Assembly (NCBI GenBank): GCA_903928285.1 | Contig: CAIYQH010000119.1 | Span: 1-5,049, forward strand | DNA: 5,049 bases | DNA from: an uncultured Bacteroidales bacterium | GTDB lineage: Bacteria > Bacteroidota > Bacteroidia > Bacteroidales > FEN-979 | Reading direction: 5' to 3' | Part shown: positions 1 through 5,049 of the stretch, piece by piece | Layout: every line of letters begins with the position of its first letter | Numbering within the stretch: position 1 is the stretch's first letter | The notes under the pieces: generated by a model | What the model saw: only the letters and a program-made list of their open reading frames with translations | Database searches by the model: none | Told to the model about the DNA's origin: nothing | Translations under genes and position numbers: made by a program

Positions 1-1
1 C

Positions 2-790
2 GGTTACTCACAGGGATCGATTGGTTCCCTTACCGGCGATGAGTCGGTGTTCTACGCTCAGACCAAGCAGGTCAACCAGTTTTTTCTGCGCTTTAACGGC
101 GAAGAGGATGTGAAAGGCAAACGCCTTTACCAGGGTGATCCTGCCTTCCGTGATGTCAAAACCCGGAAAAAGTATCTGAATATCCTCTTTGATAATTCCA
201 ACCCTAAGATCACATCCGATACCAGGTTTGTCTTTATCGATGAGGCGCTGAACAAAAAAACTCCCGCATTGCTCGACTTTTATTCAAAGGGATGGTTTGC
301 CGAAGTCGCCACGAGTTTTATGTATAGGAAGGAGAAGGTCAATATTATCCTTTATCTCAAAATCGAAAAGCAGCTGAAGGGTTATAAGTGGGTGATTTCA
401 AATGTCTATTTTGACAAGTTCAATTCATGGTTCACCCACCTGAACGATACCGTCAACCTGCAATATTTCATCCATCCGATGAGTCATGAGCTCGATTTCA
501 TGAATCTGCACAAGGTTTTCAAGGAACCTGAAACCCTTGATTATTATTTTGAACGCGAATACCAGCCCGATATGACAGGCCTGTTTGTGATGGAGATGAA
601 AAACGGGAATCTTACCTTTGTCTCGGTGAATAACGTGAAATTCCACGTATTCCAGGTGCCCAACTGGTATTTCGAGATATCCTATTTCAACCGCAACGAG
701 GCAAATTCAGGATGGCTGATATCCAATATCCTTCGACTTAATGACAAGGAAAAGAGGGATCTTTTGCGCCATTATACCCATATTAATTAA
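2..790 (+). CDS. Conserved Bacteroidetes protein of unknown function, 5'-truncated
   Basis: The reading frame is open from base 2 to the TAA at 788-790 (262 codons), so the gene starts beyond the left edge. A GTG at 47 could serve formally as a start, but no ribosome-binding site precedes it. The 15 upstream codons (GYSQGSIGSLTGDES) read like the beginning of a mature exported protein, so I treat the gene as truncated. Counting from the GTG codon, visible blocks are TKQVNQFFLRFNGEED (6-21), WFAEVATSF (83-91), HPMSHELDFMNL (143-154) and NEANSGWLISNILRL (218-232). The aromatic-rich, beta-prone make-up and lack of membrane segments in the visible part suggest a soluble, probably periplasmic protein. 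I recall similar proteins in Bacteroidetes but cannot name a family. It ends 6 bases before the LRR gene, so the two are probably cotranscribed. The coding call is firm; function is unknown. Confidence 0.85.
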   Translation, partial: GYSQGSIGSLTGDESVFYAQTKQVNQFFLRFNGEEDVKGKRLYQGDPAFRDVKTRKKYLNILFDNSNPKITSDTRFVFIDEALNKKTPALLDFYSKGWFAEVATSFMYRKEKVNIILYLKIEKQLKGYKWVISNVYFDKFNSWFTHLNDTVNLQYFIHPMSHELDFMNLHKVFKEPETLDYYFEREYQPDMTGLFVMEMKNGNLTFVSVNNVKFHVFQVPNWYFEISYFNRNEANSGWLISNILRLNDKEKRDLLRHYTHIN

Positions 791-796
791 ATCCTT

Positions 797-3367
797 ATGA
801 GGAAGATCTTTATCCTTTTTCTGCTGGCTTTTGGTATCGGGATCCTCCCGGTGAATGCACAGAATAAAACTGTCAATACAAAGAAACCTGCGGCTGCTGC
901 GAAGACGCCGCAGAAGAAGGCAGGCACGGCAGCACAGAAGAAGGCAGCCCCGGGCCCCAAGACTGTTACGCCGAACTCAAAAGCAGGCATGATGGAGGCC
1001 AGCAAGATCGATACCTTTAAGCTACAGGTCACGCCTTTGGTGAAGTTTTTTGAAAGCTCGCTCAATTTTCTGGCCGACCCTCGCAACAGTGTGAACGAAA
1101 AACAGACCATACTCTCCCGGAGCTACCTGAAATGGTGCTGGGATGAAAAGGTGCAGGTTGAAGACGACCTCGACGAAAACCGCCTGGTTCCGCTCTATAA
1201 GGATATTCCAGCCTACCTGAGCGATGTGAGCTTCTTCTTTAAAAGCGCTGTTTTCGGCTATTCGGTGCAGGATATCAGCGTGGAGGCCAGCCAGACCGGA
1301 CTTACCTACTTCAGGGTTACGGCAAACCGCAACCTCAGGGGGGTTACCATCAACGGCGATTCGGTAAATTCGAACAAGGTGCGCTATATCGAGATGAACT
1401 TCGACTCGGTAAAACAACAGCTCAAGGTCATCAGTGTTTATACCACGAAACTGAATGAAAAGGATGATCTGAGGAATTGGTGGAACGGTCTTTCACACGA
1501 TTGGAAGGTGATCCTTTCGAAGGATATGGCACTGGAGGGAACCATGCCGATGTCGCAGATCGACAGCTTTAACGACTCACTGGCCATGATTGCCGGCAAG
1601 CCAAGCCCCATCCTTGGATCGGAATTCTATAAATACCTTGCGCAGATCATCCATTCAACATCGGTTGACCTTTCGGGAAATAAAACCATTACCGCACTGG
1701 AACCGCTGAACAAACTGTCGAACCTGAAAAGTGTCAGCCTTGCAGGTTGCCCTGTTACCGACCTGATGCCGCTGAGGAACCTGAACAAGCTCGAGATCCT
1801 CGACATCTCCAATACTGCAGTGAAAATCCTGGATCCGCTGCGCTACTGTCTCCTGCTTAACCAGCTCAGGATGAAGGGAACACCCATCGGCGACCTTTCG
1901 GTTATCCCCGCCTTCCAGTCACTCACCCTCCTGGATATCAGCGGCACCCAGGTAACATCACTCGTTGCCGTGAAGGATCTTACCTCCATCAAGGACCTGC
2001 GGTTGAACCATACCCGGATCAAGGACCTGGCCCCCGTTACCGGACTGACCAACCTTGAAATGCTGAATATCTCCTCCACCCAGATTGATAATCTGGAGCC
2101 GTTGAAAGGGATGACAAACCTGCATATGCTGATCAGCGACAGTACGCGTGTCAGCAGTCTTGCCCCGCTCGATAACCTGCACGGCCTCGAACGCGTTTAT
2201 TGCAACAATTCAGGGATCACCCAGAAAGAGGCGCTCCATTTTCTCAAGAGTCACCCGGAAGCATCCCTGGTTTATGCTACCAAAGAGCTGACCGACTGGT
2301 GGAAAGGGATGTCGCAGGAATGGCAGAACATCTTCCGGTTTTATGCAACCCTCGACAATCCTCCTTCGGCTGAACAACTGCACAAGCTGATCCTCCTTGA
2401 TAGTATCAACATCACCGGAAGGATATCCATCACTTCGCTGGAACCGCTGCGAAAACTGATCCTGCTGAGAGTTCTCCAGTGCCAGAGCACCGGTATCACC
2501 TCCTTTGCACCAGTTGCAGAGCTGAGTGAGCTGCAGACCATCAATGCCTCCAATACTAAGGTTGCCGATCTCCATCCCCTCAGCGGACTTGCCAGTCTTG
2601 AAACGCTCAATCTCGACAATTCCGCAGCAGCCGACCTTAGTCCGCTCTACGGGCTCAAGGCGCTCCGTTTCGTCTTTGCCGACAACACGGGTGTGGTGGC
2701 CAAAGAGGCCGATAAGTTTGCCGTGAACAATCCCGAATGCATCCTCCTGTTTCAAACCTTCGACAACAAGGAATGGTGGAAGAACCTGAGCCCTGCATGG
2801 AAGGATGTATTGCTTCAACAGGTCAGCCTGAAGGGGAACCCCGATAATATCCAGCTTCAGCAGATAGCGGGGCTTAACAAAATCGACATCTCCGAAAATT
2901 TCCAGATCACCGACCTGGCGCCGCTGCTGCACCTCACCCGGATGACCGAACTTCAGTTTTCGGGCACCTCTGTTTCAAAACTTGACCCTGTATCGAGGAT
3001 GCCCCATCTGGTGGCCCTGCGCTTTCCCAAGAACCCTGTCAGCGACCTGGGCCCTGTGACCAGCTTGCCGAACCTGAAAGAACTTGATTTTTCCAACACC
3101 CAGGTGGAGGAACTCGAACCCATCCAGAACATGATGCGCCTGGAGGTGCTGAAATTCAGCGGAACCCAGATCAAAAACCTGAAATACCTGCAGAAACTGG
3201 TCAATATGAAGGTGCTTGAATTCTATAACTCACGCGTGGGCAATGTCGACGTACTCGATGGCATGTCAAAACTCGAATCTGTCAAGATGTTCAACACCAA
3301 GGTCTCTCAGAAACGGGTTGACAAGCTGAAGCTGCTCCATCCCAGATGTGAAATAATTTTCTATTGA
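797..3367 (+). CDS. Exported NTF2-like / leucine-rich repeat protein with three tandem WW-LRR modules
   Basis: 856 residues. Residues 1-21 are a signal peptide (basic MRK, hydrophobic core to about 17, likely cut after VNA or NAQ), so the protein leaves the cytoplasm. Residues 24-63 form a Lys/Ala/Pro/Thr-rich linker. Residues 74-218 resemble the NTF2-like domain of exported Bacteroidetes proteins: LNFLADPRNSVNEK, VQVEDDLDENR, KDIPAYLSDVSFFFK, RYIEMNF and SVYTTK. Three modules follow, each with a WWxxLSxxW header (WW at 228, 501 and 660), an internalin/SDS22-like array of 22-residue repeats and a C-terminal cap. The arrays are 299-474 (8 repeats), 546-633 (4) and 705-836 (6). No catalytic motif is visible; a binding or scaffold role is inferred. 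There is no sortase signal or obvious type IX sorting domain, as the protein ends at the last cap. The ATG was chosen because it opens the signal peptide, 6 bases after gene 1. Confidence 0.93.
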   Translation: MRKIFILFLLAFGIGILPVNAQNKTVNTKKPAAAAKTPQKKAGTAAQKKAAPGPKTVTPNSKAGMMEASKIDTFKLQVTPLVKFFESSLNFLADPRNSVNEKQTILSRSYLKWCWDEKVQVEDDLDENRLVPLYKDIPAYLSDVSFFFKSAVFGYSVQDISVEASQTGLTYFRVTANRNLRGVTINGDSVNSNKVRYIEMNFDSVKQQLKVISVYTTKLNEKDDLRNWWNGLSHDWKVILSKDMALEGTMPMSQIDSFNDSLAMIAGKPSPILGSEFYKYLAQIIHSTSVDLSGNKTITALEPLNKLSNLKSVSLAGCPVTDLMPLRNLNKLEILDISNTAVKILDPLRYCLLLNQLRMKGTPIGDLSVIPAFQSLTLLDISGTQVTSLVAVKDLTSIKDLRLNHTRIKDLAPVTGLTNLEMLNISSTQIDNLEPLKGMTNLHMLISDSTRVSSLAPLDNLHGLERVYCNNSGITQKEALHFLKSHPEASLVYATKELTDWWKGMSQEWQNIFRFYATLDNPPSAEQLHKLILLDSINITGRISITSLEPLRKLILLRVLQCQSTGITSFAPVAELSELQTINASNTKVADLHPLSGLASLETLNLDNSAAADLSPLYGLKALRFVFADNTGVVAKEADKFAVNNPECILLFQTFDNKEWWKNLSPAWKDVLLQQVSLKGNPDNIQLQQIAGLNKIDISENFQITDLAPLLHLTRMTELQFSGTSVSKLDPVSRMPHLVALRFPKNPVSDLGPVTSLPNLKELDFSNTQVEELEPIQNMMRLEVLKFSGTQIKNLKYLQKLVNMKVLEFYNSRVGNVDVLDGMSKLESVKMFNTKVSQKRVDKLKLLHPRCEIIFY
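1691..2218 (+). repeat. LRR array 1: eight 22-residue repeats
   Basis: Residues 299-474 of the LRR protein divide without gaps into eight units of 22 residues (66 bp each). The pattern is xxLxPLxxLxxLxxLxISxTxV, for example TDLMPLRNLNKLEILDISNT at 321-340. Units 3, 4, 5, 7 and 8 deviate at consensus leucines or the PL pair. A cap follows, with TQKEALHFLKSHPEASLVYA (475-494). The repeats are diverged at DNA level, so this is an old protein-level array and not a recent tandem duplication. Confidence 0.92.
2432..2695 (+). repeat. LRR array 2: four 22-residue repeats
   Basis: Residues 546-633 form four gap-free units of 22 residues, beginning TSLEPLRKLILLRVL and ending FVFADNTGV. The array is preceded by the header WWKGMSQEW (501-509), whose first Trp lies 45 residues before the first repeat. 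It is followed by the cap VAKEADKFAVNNPECILLFQ (634-653). It is the shortest of the three arrays. Confidence 0.92.
2909..3304 (+). repeat. LRR array 3: six 22-residue repeats
   Basis: Residues 705-836 form six gap-free units of 22 residues, for example SDLGPVTSLPNLKELDFSNT (749-768). The header WWKNLSPAW (660-668) lies 45 residues upstream of the first unit, exactly as in module 2. The last unit runs into SQKRVDKLKLLHPRCEIIFY (837-856), which is both the third cap and the C-terminus of the protein. Confidence 0.92.
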
Positions 3368-3372
3368 TCCAC

Positions 3373-4110
3373 ATGGCGGAAAGCTCGAATAACCTCCGTT
3401 CCGTTGAAGTATGTTTCACACCGAAACTGTTTTCAGAGATTGCAACCCGTGAGAATTTTATCGTGGTGCTTGCCGATATCCTCCGTGCTACCACCTCCAT
3501 CTGCGCCGCCTTTGCCAACGGGGTGAAGAATATCATCCCTGTTGCAACCCTGGAGGAGGCGAAGGAGATGAAAAACAAAGGTTTCCTGGTGGCATCGGAA
3601 CAGGATGGGAAAAAACTCGATTTTGCCGATTTCGGCAATTCAGCATTCAATTTTTCGAAAGAAGCCGTTAGTTGCAAAACGCTGGTTTATTTTACTACCA
3701 ATGGTACACGTGCGCTCGATATAGCCCGCAGCGCAGAAAAAATCGCCATCGGGGCTTTTGTGAACCTGACGGCCCTTACCCGGTGGCTTGTCGCCGAAAA
3801 TAAAAATGTGGTGATCCTCTGTTCGGGCTGGAAGAACAAATTTTGCCTGGAAGATGCCCTTTTTGCAGGGGCCCTGACCCGCTGCCTGCTGGATACCAGT
3901 GGATTTGAAACAAAGTGCGATTCGGCGCAGGCCTCGCTTGACCTGTGGAAGGTGGCACAACCAGATCTCCTGGCCTATATTGAAAAGGCGGCCCATCGCC
4001 ACCGGCTTAAAAAACTGGGACTCGATGATATTATTCCCTATTCCTTCATACTGGATTCGACCCGGGTTGTCCCGGTTTTCGAAGGAACGGAGATCCGGAA
4101 TGTCGTGTAA
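3373..4110 (+). CDS. comB: 2-phosphosulfolactate phosphatase family protein (ComB)
   Basis: 245 residues, close to the usual ComB length, with no signal peptide, so cytoplasmic. ComB is a Mg-dependent phosphatase that converts 2-phospho-3-sulfolactate to 3-sulfolactate, a step of methanogen coenzyme M synthesis; many bacterial homologues have untested roles. Family blocks appear in order: VVLADILRATTS (31-42, with D35 and R38), SEQDGKKLDFADFGNSAF (75-92), FTTNGTRALDIA (107-118), VNLTAL (130-135), ILCSGWKNKFCLEDALFAGA (148-167) and DSTRVVPVF near the C-terminus. The usual GNSP reads GNSA here. The ATG at 3373, 5 bases after the LRR stop, is preferred; an in-frame TTG at 3364 would add three residues and overlap that stop. 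Neither start has a Shine-Dalgarno sequence. It is probably cotranscribed with the LRR gene, but no ComA- or ComC-like partner is in view. Family assignment is strong; the substrate in this organism is inferred. Confidence 0.92.
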   Translation: MAESSNNLRSVEVCFTPKLFSEIATRENFIVVLADILRATTSICAAFANGVKNIIPVATLEEAKEMKNKGFLVASEQDGKKLDFADFGNSAFNFSKEAVSCKTLVYFTTNGTRALDIARSAEKIAIGAFVNLTALTRWLVAENKNVVILCSGWKNKFCLEDALFAGALTRCLLDTSGFETKCDSAQASLDLWKVAQPDLLAYIEKAAHRHRLKKLGLDDIIPYSFILDSTRVVPVFEGTEIRNVV

Positions 4111-4203
4111 CTTCGCCTCAATGGTTAAGGAGATGAAAGTCTGCCGGTGAATTTCTAACGACTATATTGTGAACTTGTTTAATGTGAACACCGAAACAAA
4201 ATT

Positions 4204-4291
4204 TTACCACCATGACACAAAGAAGGCACAATGAACACAATGAAATTCATTGTGAACTTTGTGTAAATCATTGTGATCTTTGTGGTTAATT
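4204..4291 (+). repeat. Intergenic imperfect palindrome built from CACAAAG/CACAATG words
   Basis: The left half carries CACAAAG (4216-4222), CACAATG (4227-4233) and CACAATG (4236-4242). The right half carries their complements: CATTGTG (4248-4254), CTTTGTG (4257-4263), CATTGTG (4269-4275) and CTTTGTG (4278-4284). The core CACAATGAAATTCATTGTG (4236-4254) has 9-bp arms around one central A. The outer ends TTTTACCACC and GGTTAATT are near-complementary. The transcript could form a long imperfect hairpin, which may end the upstream transcript or be a dispersed mobile-type repeat; I recall similar CACAAAG palindromes between genes in Bacteroidetes. The rest of the 4111-4387 gap shows only looser copies (ATTGTGAAC at 4166, AATGTGAAC at 4181) and AT-rich sequence before the next gene. 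I could not place a promoter with confidence. Confidence 0.75.
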
Positions 4292-4387
4292 TAATTGCTC
4301 ATGGGAACAGTATTCTTATGAAAAGCCGAAAAATAACTGAAATCGGTCAGCATGACTACTAATTGAATGTTGTTAAACCTTTTAATT

Positions 4388-5049
4388 ATGAACAAAATCA
4401 GAACCCTATTGATCATGTCAACTATCATAGTATCCTATACCTGCAACAGCCAGGGAAAAGCTCCCGCTGAAAAAGGAAAAGAGAAATTCAAATTCCTGAC
4501 GGAGCAATTCGCCGATGCCAAAATCCTTCGTTACCAGGTGCCGGGTTTTGAGAGCCTGACGCTGAAACAGAAGGAGCTGGTATATTACCTGAGCCAGGCG
4601 GCGCTTTGCGGCCGCGATATCACTTACGACCAGAACTTTAAGTTGAACCTGCTGATCCGGAAAACGCTGGAGGCCATCTACCAGGATTATAAGGGCGACC
4701 GCAAAAGCGCCGATTTTGAAAAATTCACAGTTTACCTCAAACGGGTCTGGTTCTGCAATGGCATCCATCATCATTATTCGACCGACAAGTTTTTCCCGGA
4801 AATTACACAGGAATATTTTGCCGCACTCGTTAAGGGGACTAAGCCTGCGTTACTGCCATTAGCCAAAGGCCAGACGGTGGATCAGTTCGTAGCCATGATC
4901 TCACCTGTTATCTTCAGTCCCGATATTGCGGCGAAAAGGGTCAGTCTCGACCCCACCACAGATATGGTATTGGGGTCTGCCTCAAATTTTTATGAAGGGC
5001 TCAACCAGCATGAGGTGGAGAATTTCTATGAAAATATGAAGAAGGATGC
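4388..5049 (+). CDS. Dipeptidyl peptidase III (peptidase family M49), exported, 3'-truncated
   Basis: The frame starts at the ATG at 4388 and runs off the right edge after 220 codons; full family members are about 650-700 residues. DPP III is a zinc exopeptidase that removes dipeptides from the N-terminus of short peptides. Family signatures seen are EQFADAKILRYQVPGFESLT (39-58), LKQKELVYYLSQAALCGRDI (59-78), FKLNLLIRKTLEAIY (84-98), VYLKRVWFCNGIHHHYSTDKF (115-135, with the NGIHHHYS block) and SASNFYEGLNQHEVENFY (197-214). The zinc motifs (HExxGH-type and EExxAD-type) would lie beyond the window, so activity cannot be judged. Residues 1-18 form a signal peptide followed by C19; SYTC is a poor lipobox, so lipoprotein status is uncertain but export is likely. 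It is separated from comB by 277 bases and has no Shine-Dalgarno sequence, only the AT-rich leader TTTTAATT. Probable role: peptide use outside the inner membrane. Confidence 0.93.
   Translation, partial: MNKIRTLLIMSTIIVSYTCNSQGKAPAEKGKEKFKFLTEQFADAKILRYQVPGFESLTLKQKELVYYLSQAALCGRDITYDQNFKLNLLIRKTLEAIYQDYKGDRKSADFEKFTVYLKRVWFCNGIHHHYSTDKFFPEITQEYFAALVKGTKPALLPLAKGQTVDQFVAMISPVIFSPDIAAKRVSLDPTTDMVLGSASNFYEGLNQHEVENFYENMKKD

Noticed and set aside
47..49. GTG at 47 as the real start of gene 1
   Set aside because: The frame is open to the left edge, no ribosome-binding site precedes the GTG, and the upstream codons read as plausible protein.
473..508. HPMSHELDFMNL in gene 1, which contains closely spaced His and Glu residues resembling a metal site
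   Set aside because: It does not fit HExxH or another known metallohydrolase motif, and no third ligand pattern stands out; it looks like a conserved structural block.
787..1110. 107-codon minus-strand frame opposite the start of the LRR gene
   Set aside because: It is the antisense shadow of the signal peptide and Ala/Lys-rich linker; its low-complexity Ala/Phe content follows from the sense codons.
2210..2932. 240-codon minus-strand frame inside the LRR gene
   Set aside because: The opposite strand encodes the continuous, well-supported LRR modules, and the minus-strand translation shows no recognisable domain.
1691..3304. Evenly spaced 66-bp repeats that might suggest a CRISPR array or satellite
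   Set aside because: The periodicity exists at protein level (22-residue LRR units); the DNA repeats are diverged and lie within one open frame.
3364..3366. TTG at 3364 as the start of comB, overlapping the LRR stop codon
   Set aside because: An ATG lies three codons downstream, TTG starts are uncommon, and the added residues (MIH) match no conserved block. It cannot be fully excluded.
4279..4387. Bacteroidetes-type promoter (TTTG and TAnnTTTG boxes) ahead of the DPP III gene
   Set aside because: TTTG at 4279-4282 and TATTCTTA at 4311-4318 are the best candidates, but the second is a poor match and the spacing is too long, so no promoter is called.

Overview
The window looks like chromosome from a member of the Bacteroidota (Bacteroidetes). 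The basis is gene content and style. There is an exported dipeptidyl peptidase III of the type found in Bacteroides. Two neighbouring exported proteins carry domains I associate with this phylum. A ComB-like protein shows the ADFGNSxFNF wording of Bacteroidetes homologues. Starts lack Shine-Dalgarno sequences, and the one long gap is AT-rich. Genus and species cannot be read from the sequence.

Layout: all four genes are on the + strand. (1) Bases 2-790 hold the 3' part of a conserved gene of unknown function; its start lies off the left edge. (2) Bases 797-3367 encode an 856-residue exported leucine-rich-repeat protein with a signal peptide, a Lys/Ala/Pro-rich linker, an NTF2-like domain and three tandem WW/LRR modules. 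The three arrays contain 8, 4 and 6 repeats, each exactly 22 residues. (3) Bases 3373-4110 encode a cytoplasmic 2-phosphosulfolactate phosphatase family protein (ComB). (4) A 277-bp gap, 4111-4387, contains an imperfect palindrome built from CACAAAG/CACAATG words. (5) From base 4388 to the right edge runs the N-terminal third of an exported dipeptidyl peptidase III (peptidase family M49), cut before its zinc site.

Genes 1-3 are separated by only 6 and 5 bases and probably share a transcript. Genes 1 and 2 look like a functional pair working outside the cytoplasm. The LRR protein is likely a binding scaffold; no ligand can be inferred. ComB has no recognisable coenzyme M or sulfolactate partner in the window, so its placement may be only positional. 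The DPP III gene is separated by the palindromic gap and is probably a separate transcription unit. The feature most worth following up is the modular architecture of the LRR protein and its pairing with gene 1. I see no CRISPR array, RNA gene, transposase or defence system.
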